From Halostella pelagica (GTDB taxonomy: Archaea > Halobacteriota > Halobacteria > Halobacteriales > Natronoarchaeaceae): a DNA stretch of 64,000 bases. The stretch covers positions 3,139,199 through 3,203,198 of the forward strand of contig CP040678.1 of NCBI GenBank assembly GCA_005954745.1, read 5' to 3'. The translations under genes were made by a program, and so were the position numbers. This document shows positions 35,722-43,459 of the stretch, piece after piece. Each line of letters begins with the position of its first letter. Position 1 is the first letter of the stretch. The notes beneath the pieces are model-generated. The model made no database searches. It had not been told where the DNA came from and saw only the letters and a list, made by a program, of their open reading frames with translations.

Positions 35722-35769
35722 TACCCCTCCGTAGGGGCGTCCTGCGGTTTAAACTGTCGTCTCGGGCGG

Positions 35770-37155
35770 TCAGTCGTCGTCTCGACTCCGCTGAGTGCGG
35801 TAGCCGAGGGCCGCTGTCAGGGCCGCGATGCCCGCCCCGATCCCGAACCCGTCGAGTTCGCCGGCGGCCGTTCCGGTGTCGTCCGTCGTCGGAGTCTCCT
35901 CTGTCGTCCCGTCGGTGCTCGTCCCGCTTGCCGTCGTCCGGTTGGGTCCAGCAGTCGTCCCGTTCGTGTTCGTTGTCCCGCCTGCCGTCGTCGTCCGGTT
36001 GGATTCAGTCGTGGTCGACTCCTCGCCGCTTGATTCCGGCGCTTCGACCAGTGCCAGAGTTGCGCTCGATCCGTCGCCGTCGTAGTCGCTCCCCGCCACG
36101 ACGACGCGGTCCCCCTCGTTCGTCGGTAGCACCGACTCCCATTTGAGCCGCGGCGAATCGTCCACGCTCGCGTGCCACGTCGTCCCGTCGTCGTTCGCCC
36201 GAAACGCCCACGGCGGCCTGGCGCAGCCCTCTCCCCAGTGGTAACCGCACGCGGCGACTCCGCCGGGAACGGACGACACGTCCTTGATGTGCGGGTCGGG
36301 TTCGAACTCCGTTTGCTCCCACTCGACTTCCCACTCCGGACCGAGTTGCGCGAGCCACGTCGAGTTCGTTCCCGCGAGGACGAGGCCGCCTTCGTCGAAC
36401 CGGTCGGCGGCGATGATCTTGCGTTCGAACTCCGCCGACCGATCGATCTCGATTCCGTCACCGACGGTGACGTGCCAGAGCCACCCCTCGGCTTCGTCGG
36501 AATCGCGCGTTCCGGCGAGTACGACGCCGTCGTCGGCCACGACCTCCGCTCGGATCTGCCGTCCGTCACGGTCGTCGAACGTCCGAGACTCGCTGACTTC
36601 GCCGGCGGAGTCGAGGAGCGTGAGATGCGGATACGTCGGTTCGGGGGACGGCGTCGCCACGCAGAGGACGACGCTTCCGTCATCGAGTTCGGCCGCAAAC
36701 GTGTCGCGTCCGGACACGTCGACTGTCGTCGTCCACGCCTCGCCGCCGTCCGCGGCGGTCTTCGTTACGAACTGCTCGGCGCGCCCTTCGCCGGCGGTCC
36801 CCGCGAGTAGAAACCCGTCGTCCGCGGTGACGGCGACGGACGTCACTGACCGCCGCTCGTCGTCCCCGTACTCCCGTCGCCACTGCTCTCTGCCGTCGCC
36901 GTCGACCCGTCGGAGCCAACTGCAGCCGCTCGTTCCGGCGTCTCGGTCGATACCGGCAAGCGCGTATCCGTCGCCGTGTGCGACCGCGTCGGTCACTTTG
37001 AGGGATTCGTCTTCCCCGTAGGTGCGCTGCCAGACGACGCCGTCTGCGACGTCTTGATCGACACACGATCCGTCGTCAGCGGCGGCCGGACTGCCGACCA
37101 GTCCGACGGCCGCGGCCGTCGCTAGGAACTGTCGACGTGAGAACGCGGAGGGCAT
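35770..37155 (-). CDS. Tat-exported, membrane-anchored beta-propeller-like surface protein
   Basis: About 461 residues from ATG 37155. Tat signal SRRQFLATAAAVGLVGS with Ala-rich cleavage region, then repeated units of about 55 residues (DGYALAGIDRD, DGFLLAGTAG, DGVVLAGTRDS, GGLVLAGTNST, DRVVVAGSDYD) forming a delta/beta-propeller-like domain. Then comes a Thr/Asn/Gly-rich, glycosylation-prone stalk (about 375-430), and a C-terminal LDGFGIGAGIAALTAALGY plus RTQRSRDDD. The end resembles a PGF-CTERM anchor with D for P. Expected outside the cell, attached to the membrane. Ligand unknown. Confidence 0.85.
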   Translation of the reverse strand: MPSAFSRRQFLATAAAVGLVGSPAAADDGSCVDQDVADGVVWQRTYGEDESLKVTDAVAHGDGYALAGIDRDAGTSGCSWLRRVDGDGREQWRREYGDDERRSVTSVAVTADDGFLLAGTAGEGRAEQFVTKTAADGGEAWTTTVDVSGRDTFAAELDDGSVVLCVATPSPEPTYPHLTLLDSAGEVSESRTFDDRDGRQIRAEVVADDGVVLAGTRDSDEAEGWLWHVTVGDGIEIDRSAEFERKIIAADRFDEGGLVLAGTNSTWLAQLGPEWEVEWEQTEFEPDPHIKDVSSVPGGVAACGYHWGEGCARPPWAFRANDDGTTWHASVDDSPRLKWESVLPTNEGDRVVVAGSDYDGDGSSATLALVEAPESSGEESTTTESNRTTTAGGTTNTNGTTAGPNRTTASGTSTDGTTEETPTTDDTGTAAGELDGFGIGAGIAALTAALGYRTQRSRDDD

Positions 37156-37270
37156 TACTGGTGCTGACACGCGGCCGACTAATCAATGTTGGCGTTACAG
37201 AGCCTCTCTGGGGGCCGCCGTCGACGGTATATCCGCCATCTCTATGTGGACACTGCGCTTACCTTTGGGC

Positions 37271-37516
37271 ATGAAAGTCGAATTCGACCGCGACACCTGC
37301 ATCGGTATGTTCCAGTGCGTCGCCGAGTGGGACGGTTTCGAGAAAGACACCGACGCCGGCAAGGCGATCCTGGTCGACGGCGAGGAGGTCGAGGAGGACC
37401 TGGTCGTCCGAGAGGTGCCCGAGGACGAGGAACTCGACGCCAAGTTCGCAGCGCGGGCCTGCCCCGTCGACGCCATTGCGGTGTACGACGAGGACGGGGA
37501 ACAGCTCGTCCCATAG
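37271..37516 (+). CDS. Single-cluster ferredoxin, three-cysteine type
   Basis: An 81-residue ferredoxin from ATG 37271 (MKVEFDRDTCIGMFQCVAEW). Cysteines at 10, 16 and 64 only: CIGMFQC...CPVDAI. The canonical second or third cysteine of CxxCxxC is replaced by M13, so a 3Fe-4S cluster, or a 4Fe-4S with one external ligand, is expected. Low-potential electron carrier; a P450 at 28452 is a possible partner (inference). Divergent from the surface protein. Its TAG is immediately followed by the multi-hairpin repeat. Confidence 0.9.
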   Translation: MKVEFDRDTCIGMFQCVAEWDGFEKDTDAGKAILVDGEEVEEDLVVREVPEDEELDAKFAARACPVDAIAVYDEDGEQLVP

Positions 37517-37703
37517 AAAGCCCTTGCGAGCGCTTGGCAGCGCTCGCTGCGCCCTTTCAATGTCCGCCGCCAGAATCGCTCCGCGATTCTCGCTAAGGCC
37601 CGCCAGTTTGCGCGGTCGCGGCGGTCGCCGCGACACGCTCTGAGCGCCTGCCCTTCCCCGTCTGCTCGGGGCACTCGTTACACTCGCGCACCCGAGCGTG
37701 GCC
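37517..37703 (+). repeat. Stop-codon-abutting multi-hairpin repeat, copy 4
   Basis: Best-preserved copy. Order: AAAGCCCTT, hairpin GCGAGCGCT/AGCGCTCGC with loop TGGC, TGCGCCCTTTCAATGTCCGC, hairpin AGAATCGC/GCGATTCT, GGCCCGCCAGTTTGCGCG, hairpin GTCGCGGCG/CGCCGCGAC with loop GT, CTGAGCGCCTGCCCTTCCCC, last stem GCTCGGG/CCCGAGC, then GTGGCC. Lies after the ferredoxin stop. Confidence 0.92.
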
Positions 37704-37856
37704 TTCTACTATCGTCCTGTCCTCGTCTTCTTTCGGTCTAACTATCAGCTATCTGGGAACGCGAATCAACCGTATGAGACAGCTACATAGACATTTACCC
37801 CGTATGACAAAAGAATTATGTGAGACCATGATGTTTCACCCTGTAGGTGAACGAGC

Positions 37857-37979
37857 ATGCCGAACAACGCAGAGACCCACATCACGGAGTGGGCCGAACT
37901 GATCGGTGACTCGGTGCCTGACGCAGTACAGGAGGAGCGCGACGAGTCTGGGGACGATCCCTGGAACGTCGGGCGCTGA
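37857..37979 (+). CDS. 40-residue acidic small protein
   Basis: Begins MPNNAETHITEWAELIGDSV and ends in ...SGDDPWNVGR. GTAGGTGAAC 6-15 nt upstream of the ATG offers a Shine-Dalgarno-like AGGTG, and the 150 bp before it is AT-rich and promoter-like (TTATGTGAGACCATGATG). Highly acidic, no cysteines, helical with two Trp. It lies between inverted repeat copies 4 and 5. Function unknown; coding status inferred from composition and the ribosome-binding site. Confidence 0.55.
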   Translation: MPNNAETHITEWAELIGDSVPDAVQEERDESGDDPWNVGR

Positions 37980-38016
37980 CGACTGTGCTCTCTTTTCGCA
38001 GTTGCTGACCCCCGAA

Positions 38017-38220
38017 CCAGCGGCCGCGCTGGCGTTCGCGAGCGTCAGCGAGCGACGTCAGCGGACGGGGGAAGGCAGGTACTCAGAGCGTGCGCTGGCG
38101 ACCGCCAGCGCTCGCGCAAACTGGCGGGCCTGGACCGACGCCTGAGGCGGAGCCGAAGGCGTTGTGGAGGACATTGAAAGGGCGAGCGAACACCTGCCAA
38201 GGTGTTCGCGAGGGCTTTCT
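38017..38220 (-). repeat. Stop-codon-abutting multi-hairpin repeat, copy 5 (reverse)
   Basis: On the minus strand it follows the mdh TAA: AGAAAGCCCT, hairpin GCGAACACCT/AGGTGTTCGC with loop TGGC, CGCCCTTTCAATGTCC, stem ACGCC/GGCGT, GGCCCGCCAGTTTGCGCGA, hairpin GCGCTGGCG/CGCCAGCGC with loop GT, CTGAGTACCTGCCTTCCCCC, end GCGGCCGCTGG. Same linkers as copy 4, different but complementary arms. Confidence 0.92.
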
Positions 38221-39135
38221 TTACGAGATCTCGTCGTACTGCTCCGACAACTTGTCCGCGGCCTCGCCGAGCTGTTCGCGCTCGAAGGCGGTCAGGTCCC
38301 AGTCGATGACCTCCTCGACGCCGTCGGAGCCGATCCTGACGGGGACGCCGAAGGCGACGTCGTCGTGGCCGTACTCCCCGTCCAGTTTGACGGAGGCCGG
38401 AAGCACCTCGCCCGTATCCCGGAGGACGGCCTCGACCATGTGGCCGACGCCCGTCGCGGGGCCCCACTCTGTCGCGCCTTTCTTCTCGATGACGTTCATC
38501 GCGCTCGTCTTGAGTTCTCCGAGGATCTCGTCTTTCTGGTCGTCGTCGAACTCTGGGTCGCGACCGTCGACGCGGACCTTCGAGAAGACGGGTACCTGAG
38601 CGTCACCGTGCTCGCCCAGGATGGTCGCCTCGACGTTCTGGACGGGCGCGTCGAAGCGCTCGGCCAGCACGTAGCGGAAGCGGGCGGAGTCCAGGCGGCC
38701 GCCGAAGCCGATCACCTTCTCGCGTGCGCGTTCGCCCGTCTCGTACAGGTGGCGGTTCAGCAGGTCGACGGGGTTCGACGTCGTGATCGTCACGAAGTCG
38801 TCGTTGTGTTCGGCGATCGACGAGCCGATGTCCTCCATGATCGGCGCGTTGTCGCCCGCGAGGTCGATGCGAGTCTGTCCGGGCTGGCGCGGGATGCCGG
38901 CCGTGATGACGACCACGTCGGACCCGGCGGTGTCCTCGTAGCCGCCCTGTCGGATGGTCGTGTTCGAGTCGTACGCGACGCCGTGGTTCGCGTCGGCGGC
39001 CTGTCCGATCGTATCGTCTTCTTTGTCCGGGATGTCGACGAAGACGAGTTCGTCGGCCACGTCACGGAGCGCGATGTTGTATCCTGCGGCGGCGCCGACC
39101 GTTCCGGCCGCGCCGACCACACTAACTTTCGTCAT
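38221..39135 (-). CDS. mdh: Malate dehydrogenase
   Basis: A 304-residue NAD-dependent enzyme from ATG 39135 ([20 protein letters not shown]), interconverting malate and oxaloacetate in the TCA cycle. GAAGTVG nucleotide loop, [18 protein letters not shown] (Asp selecting NAD), substrate-binding IPRQPGQTR, and catalytic [14 protein letters not shown] with the active-site His. From memory it is very close to the lactate-dehydrogenase-like tetrameric MDH of Haloarcula marismortui (304 residues), suggesting a related lineage. Its stop abuts repeat copy 5. Confidence 0.97.
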   Translation of the reverse strand: MTKVSVVGAAGTVGAAAGYNIALRDVADELVFVDIPDKEDDTIGQAADANHGVAYDSNTTIRQGGYEDTAGSDVVVITAGIPRQPGQTRIDLAGDNAPIMEDIGSSIAEHNDDFVTITTSNPVDLLNRHLYETGERAREKVIGFGGRLDSARFRYVLAERFDAPVQNVEATILGEHGDAQVPVFSKVRVDGRDPEFDDDQKDEILGELKTSAMNVIEKKGATEWGPATGVGHMVEAVLRDTGEVLPASVKLDGEYGHDDVAFGVPVRIGSDGVEEVIDWDLTAFEREQLGEAADKLSEQYDEIS

Positions 39136-39275
39136 ACCACGTAAATAGCGCCCGCGATTCACGTTAAAGACTTCGAAACCTCGAAATTCAGCGATGTTCG
39201 TCGGTCCCGGGTTCGTCGTTTGTCGAACTATTTGGGTTCGCAGTCCTTTTCGACCCCACGGCCCATCTAGGAGGT

Positions 39276-39914
39276 ATGAGCGACTTCGACAAGGAAGCGG
39301 AGCGAGAGAAACTCCGCGAGCAGTTCGAGGAGGAAGAGTCCGACCGTCAGCACACCCAGCAACTGAGTGAACTCCTGTTGAAGGGCGCGACCATGACGAA
39401 CAACCACTGTGACCGGTGCGGTGACCCTATCTTCCGGTACGACGGCCAGGCGTTCTGTCCGACCTGCCAGTCCGAGGGGCAGGCGGCCGGCGGAGGCGCT
39501 CAGGGTGGCGGAAACGCACAGGCGAATCCACAGAACCAGCGTTCGGCGACGAACGCAGAGCGGCCCGAAACGGCCGAACGAGCGGTGGAGGCCGATGATA
39601 CCGATGCCGCGGCCGGAACGACGGCGAACGAGGCAGCGCCGCAGGCTGACGTGTCTCGCCCCGCGGATCCGAAGTCGTCGTTCGCGTCTGCTCCGGCGAA
39701 CGCACCGGGTCACGGTGCCGGTCCGACGCCCGCCGAGGGCCCTTCGGAGGCCGCGCCGGAATCCGGTGATGTGGCCGCCGCCCAAGAAGCCCTCCGCGCG
39801 ACGCTCACGAAGTTCTCGCGGAAGGCGGCCGAGACTGACGACCCGCGACGGGCGCGGGAGTGTCTCGCCGCCGCGCGGGAGGCCGCCGAAGCGCTCGACA
39901 CACTGCCGTACTGA
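39276..39914 (+). CDS. SSSCA1/autoantigen p27-type zinc-finger protein
   Basis: A 212-residue protein. Residues 1-70 carry the Sjogren syndrome/scleroderma autoantigen 1 domain: [21 protein letters not shown] and [13 protein letters not shown], a four-cysteine zinc ribbon. The middle 100 residues are Ala/Pro/Glu-rich and disordered. The last 40 residues are helical ([19 protein letters not shown]). Function in archaea unknown. Convergent with hef, two bases apart. 39136-39275 is the shared mdh promoter region. Confidence 0.88.
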   Translation: MSDFDKEAEREKLREQFEEEESDRQHTQQLSELLLKGATMTNNHCDRCGDPIFRYDGQAFCPTCQSEGQAAGGGAQGGGNAQANPQNQRSATNAERPETAERAVEADDTDAAAGTTANEAAPQADVSRPADPKSSFASAPANAPGHGAGPTPAEGPSEAAPESGDVAAAQEALRATLTKFSRKAAETDDPRRARECLAAAREAAEALDTLPY

Positions 39915-39916
39915 TC

Positions 39917-42376
39917 CTACCCGGCGTACTCGCTCCCCACGACTTCCCGGATCCGCTCCGCTGTCACCTCGCCGACGCCGTCGGCCTCGGTGAGGTCGTC
40001 CTTCCGGGCGGTCATCACGGCTTCGACGGTGGCGAACTGCTCAAGCAGTGACCGCGCCGTGACGGGACCGACGTCGGCGATGGAACTGACGACGTACTCC
40101 TGTTGCTCCGCGAGCGTCTTCGACTGCTTCTCGCCGTGGACGCTCACCTCGCGGTCGTCGGCCTGCTGTTCGCGGCCGGCGATCACTTCGAGCAGGTCCG
40201 CGGTGTCGCCCTCGCCCTCGGTCCGGAGGACGCTCACGCCGAAATCGACCGCGAGACTGGACAGCGCGCCGCGGATGGCGTTCGGGTGGACGTTGCGCTC
40301 CCCGTAGAGGTCGTCGCCTTCCAGGATCAGGACGCCTCGGGAGTAGTGTCGGGTCAGGTCGCCCACCTGCTCGAAAACGGAGCGCTCGTCGCCGCCGGTG
40401 AGCGTGTCGAGGAGGTCGCTGACCGTCTTGCGCTCGACCGCGACACGGTCAGAAAGGACGTAGTCGCCGACGGCGAGCGTTTCCAGTCGCGTCTCGACGC
40501 CGTCGCGCTTCGAGAGGTTCCGCGCGATATTCGAGTCGAGTTCGCGCTGGTCGACGACGATCTCCAGCGACTCCTCGTCGCCGTTCGCGGTGGCGACGGT
40601 GCCCTCTGCGGCGTCGGCGGTTGCGTCGCCGCCGCTCTCGTCCGTCTCGTCGCCCGCGAAATCCTGTAATCCCGGCTGGTCGCCGCTGTTCGCCGCCGCC
40701 GCGGCCGCTCCGCCGTTCGCGGCACTGGCGTCGGTCTCCCCGCCGGACACACCTTCTGCGTCGCCACTGCTTCCGGCCGGCTCCGCGAAATCGCCGAGTC
40801 GCTGTTGGCTGTCGTCTAACTCCTCCTCTAAGTCGTCGGCGACGCCTTTCAGCTTCCGCAACTCGTCTTCCATCTCCGACTCCTTCCGGCGAGCGATCCA
40901 GAAATACGCCTCGTCGCGGGTGTCCTCCGCCATCAGAACGACGACTTTCCCCTCGGCCTGCCGGCCGGTCCGCCCCTTGCGCTGGATGGAGCGGATCGCC
41001 GTCGGAACGGGTTCGTAGAACAGCACGAGGTCGACCTCGGGGACGTCAAGCCCCTCCTCCGCGACGGAGGTCGAGACCAGCACCTCGAACTCCCCGTCCC
41101 GGAAGGCGTCTAACGTCTCCTGCTGTTCGGTCTGGGTCATTCCGTCGCTACCCTCTTTGTCGCCCTGTCCGACGAACCGCCGGGTGACGAAATGGTTTCC
41201 GAGAAACTCCGTCAACACCTCGGCGGTGTCGCGGGACTCGGTGAAGACGATGACGCGCTCGCCGTCGTCGATGCCGAGCGTCTCCGCCAGCAACATCCGC
41301 GTCTCGGAGAACTTCGGGTGCCGGTCGTCGTACTCCTCGGCCTTGCGCATCGCCTCGCGGACTTTCGGCTCCGAGACGAGTCGCTGGCTGGCTTTCGACG
41401 CGCCCGAGGACCGAGCGGCGTTGCGCTGGCGCTCGAAGTACCGGCGCAGCGCCTCCACACTCTGGGTCTCGACGTACGTCACCGCGGTCCGAAGCTTCCG
41501 GATCTCGGCGTGTGCGGACATCCCCTGATACCCTTCGGACTGGTCGTTGTCGATGAGCTTCTGGAGCTCCGCCCGCATCCCCTTCAGGTCCGTCTCCGAG
41601 AGGTCGGCGCTGGTCTTTCTGGTGACGCCGAGTTCCTTTAGCTTCTCCAGTCGGTCCTCGATCACCTCGTTCAACGCGTCGCGTATCTCGACGACGGTGT
41701 CGGGGAGTTCGATCGTCTTCCACTCGACGTCGGTCTCGTGGGTGTACTCGCCCACGTCGGCGTCGTCCTCGGTCATCACCTCGACCTCGCGGATGCCCAG
41801 GTTCTCGCAGACGGTCAGTATCTCCTCCTCGTCCCCGCCGGGCGAGGCGCTCATCCCCGTGACGAGCGGGTCGTCGGCGTCGGCGTGGTAGCGCTCGGCG
41901 ATGTAGTTGTAGGCGTAGTCGCCCGTCGCACGGTGGCACTCGTCGAACGTGCAGTGGGTCACGTCAGCGAGGCTGACTCGGTTGCCGACCAGGTCGTTTT
42001 CGACGACCTGCGGCGTGGCGATGACCACACTCGCGTCCTCCCACAGTTCGGCGCGGTCGTCGGGCCTGACTTCGCCGGTGAACATCGCTATCTCCTCGTC
42101 GGGGATCGTGAGCGCGTCGCGGTAGAAGTCGGCGTGTTGCTGGACGAGCGGCTTCGTCGGCGCGAGAAACAGCGACTTTCCGCCGACCTCGTCGAGCCGT
42201 CGGGCGGTCACGAGCAGACTGACCGTCGTCTTCCCGAGGCCAGTCGGCAGGCAGACGAGCGTGTGGTCCTCGGCGGCGGTGCCGGCGAGTTTGATCTGAT
42301 AGAGGCGACGCTCGATGAAGTTCGGCGTCAGCAGCGGGTGGTCGACGTAGCCCGGTTCCTCGTCCGTAGCGGCCAT
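39917..42376 (-). CDS. hef: Hef-type helicase/nuclease (FANCM-XPF fusion)
   Basis: An 819-residue protein acting on stalled forks. N-terminal SF2 helicase: Walker A PTGLGKT (44-50), DECH box TFDECHRATGDY (about 145), SASPGG motif III, and QRKGRTGRQAEGKVVVL motif VI. A disordered Glu/Ser/Gly/Ala linker (about 520-600) leads to an ERCC4 nuclease domain with VVDQRELDSNIARNL and intact catalytic GDYVLSDRVAVERKTVSDLL. Two HhH motifs near the C-terminus follow (SIADVGPVTARSLLEQFATV; EADGVGEVTAERIREV). Full length for haloarchaeal Hef. Confidence 0.96.
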   Translation of the reverse strand: MAATDEEPGYVDHPLLTPNFIERRLYQIKLAGTAAEDHTLVCLPTGLGKTTVSLLVTARRLDEVGGKSLFLAPTKPLVQQHADFYRDALTIPDEEIAMFTGEVRPDDRAELWEDASVVIATPQVVENDLVGNRVSLADVTHCTFDECHRATGDYAYNYIAERYHADADDPLVTGMSASPGGDEEEILTVCENLGIREVEVMTEDDADVGEYTHETDVEWKTIELPDTVVEIRDALNEVIEDRLEKLKELGVTRKTSADLSETDLKGMRAELQKLIDNDQSEGYQGMSAHAEIRKLRTAVTYVETQSVEALRRYFERQRNAARSSGASKASQRLVSEPKVREAMRKAEEYDDRHPKFSETRMLLAETLGIDDGERVIVFTESRDTAEVLTEFLGNHFVTRRFVGQGDKEGSDGMTQTEQQETLDAFRDGEFEVLVSTSVAEEGLDVPEVDLVLFYEPVPTAIRSIQRKGRTGRQAEGKVVVLMAEDTRDEAYFWIARRKESEMEDELRKLKGVADDLEEELDDSQQRLGDFAEPAGSSGDAEGVSGGETDASAANGGAAAAAANSGDQPGLQDFAGDETDESGGDATADAAEGTVATANGDEESLEIVVDQRELDSNIARNLSKRDGVETRLETLAVGDYVLSDRVAVERKTVSDLLDTLTGGDERSVFEQVGDLTRHYSRGVLILEGDDLYGERNVHPNAIRGALSSLAVDFGVSVLRTEGEGDTADLLEVIAGREQQADDREVSVHGEKQSKTLAEQQEYVVSSIADVGPVTARSLLEQFATVEAVMTARKDDLTEADGVGEVTAERIREVVGSEYAG

Positions 42377-42475
42377 TGGCGGCCATTACACCCCGCCGGC
42401 GTTAAGAGTTCGTATAGCGCGGTGAAAGTGGTCCATGGAACGAATGGACCGCGAATGTATATTCCAGTGAATGTT

Positions 42476-42700
42476 CTATTCTGACTTCCCTGCTCTGTCT
42501 TTGTCGCTAAACTCTGACCGGTACGAGACGAGGGTGAAGATAATAGCAAAAAAGGTCGGAGTAACTGCCTTGCTAAGTGCCTCATCTACATTGGATGGAA
42601 TTCCTTCTATTGCTATATTCGTTATGTATGTAATAATAAATAATATGGTGAATACACGTATGATATATATTAAAACTGGTTTATAAGTAAAAGAGTCCAT
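42476..42700 (-). CDS. Small two-span membrane protein in AT-rich island
   Basis: A 74-residue frame: MDSFTYKPVLIYIIRVFTIL is followed by FIITYITNIAIEGIPSN and a second hydrophobic stretch AVTPTFFAIIFTLVSY, ending in the charged RSEFSDKDRAGKSE. Two membrane helices. Codon use is AT-ended, unlike all neighbours, indicating foreign origin. The opposite strand is also open over part of the region but reads less protein-like. Function unknown; may be intact or a fragment. Confidence 0.5.
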   Translation of the reverse strand: MDSFTYKPVLIYIIRVFTILFIITYITNIAIEGIPSNVDEALSKAVTPTFFAIIFTLVSYRSEFSDKDRAGKSE

Positions 42701-42764
42701 GGGTCGTTTTGTTATTGAATTCAGATTCTGGAGGGTTATATTTCAGGGGTGTTCTTTGTTTATT

Positions 42765-42863
42765 CTATATGTACGCCCGGTACTTTACCGCTTTTCTTGT
42801 CTCGTCCCAAGAAGCAGAGAATTCTTTAGCTATCCTTGGACTTAGGTAGTTCACATCAAACAC
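42765..42863 (-). pseudogene. 32-codon protein fragment at island edge
   Basis: Reads FDVNYLSPRIAKEFSASWDE then TRKAVKYRAYI and TAG after a GTG. The composition is protein-like, and the frame merges at its 5' side with a meaningless antisense frame of dolichol kinase, so the true start is lost. Interpreted as the 3' end of a truncated gene. Family not recognised. Confidence 0.35.
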
Positions 42864-42886
42864 CGCCTGCCGCGGCGGACGACGGG

Positions 42887-43459
42887 TTAGATGACGATGA
42901 ACGCCGCCACCGCAGCGGCGATAGGGATCGTGAGGTTGTCGTCGATGACGTACGTCGCGATCACCGGCTTCACGCCGTCGGCCAGCGTCGCTGCGACGGC
43001 CGCGATGGCGGCGGCGTGTATCGGCAGGAACGGGTACGCAAGCAGGAAACAGGTCGTGAACATTGCGGCGAGCACTGGCCAGCGCTTGATCGTCCGCAGT
43101 TCGCCCGACCCGAGCAGGCCGCTGACGGGGTCGCCGAGCGTGAGCATCAGCATCGCCGGAATGGCGATCTGCGGTTCGAACACCAGGCCGACCAGGGTCC
43201 CGCCGAACACGTACAACGCGTAACCGGCGACGTTGTCCTGTTCGTACTCCCGGGTCAGTTTGTCGTACACGACCCACTCCAACCCGGCGAACAGCCGGAG
43301 CGCCTCTAGCACTATCGTCACGACGGTCCCGGCGATAAGCACCCACTGGATGTGCGTCCACTGGAGGTCCAGCCAGGAGACGTGCTTGCTCAGGACGTAT
43401 GCCCCCGGTATCGTCGCTCCGCTTGCGTGGACGAGTCGACGGGCGACTTCGTTCGCCAT
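42887..43459 (-). CDS. Dolichol kinase (SEC59/DGK1-like, CTP-dependent)
   Basis: A 190-residue membrane protein with about six helices. The opening EVARRLVHASGATIPG contains the conserved RRxxH of the dolichol-kinase family, and LTLGDPVSGLLGS is the CTP/phosphate GDPxA/S-like motif, followed by KRWPVLAA and GVKPVIATYVIDDNLTIPIA (DDNxTIP). It would phosphorylate dolichol for N-glycosylation lipid carriers. ATG overlaps the glyS stop by one base; last gene of the CBS-glyS-dolK unit. Confidence 0.85.
   Translation of the reverse strand: MANEVARRLVHASGATIPGAYVLSKHVSWLDLQWTHIQWVLIAGTVVTIVLEALRLFAGLEWVVYDKLTREYEQDNVAGYALYVFGGTLVGLVFEPQIAIPAMLMLTLGDPVSGLLGSGELRTIKRWPVLAAMFTTCFLLAYPFLPIHAAAIAAVAATLADGVKPVIATYVIDDNLTIPIAAAVAAFIVI

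Larger units (their letters stand above)
42377..42886. other. AT-rich island with gene relics
   Basis: About 450 bp of conspicuously AT-rich DNA (runs such as TATATATTAAAACTGG and AATAATAAATAATATGG) between hef and dolichol kinase, both GC-rich. It carries one small membrane-protein frame and a 32-codon fragment. No transposase, integrase, att-like direct repeat or tRNA was found at its edges. Probably horizontally acquired remnant DNA. Confidence 0.6.

Noticed and set aside
37517..38220. Inverted repeat copies 4 and 5 read as terminal repeats of a transposon
   Set aside because: No transposase, no target-site duplication seen, and each copy is explained equally by its position behind a gene stop like the three other copies.
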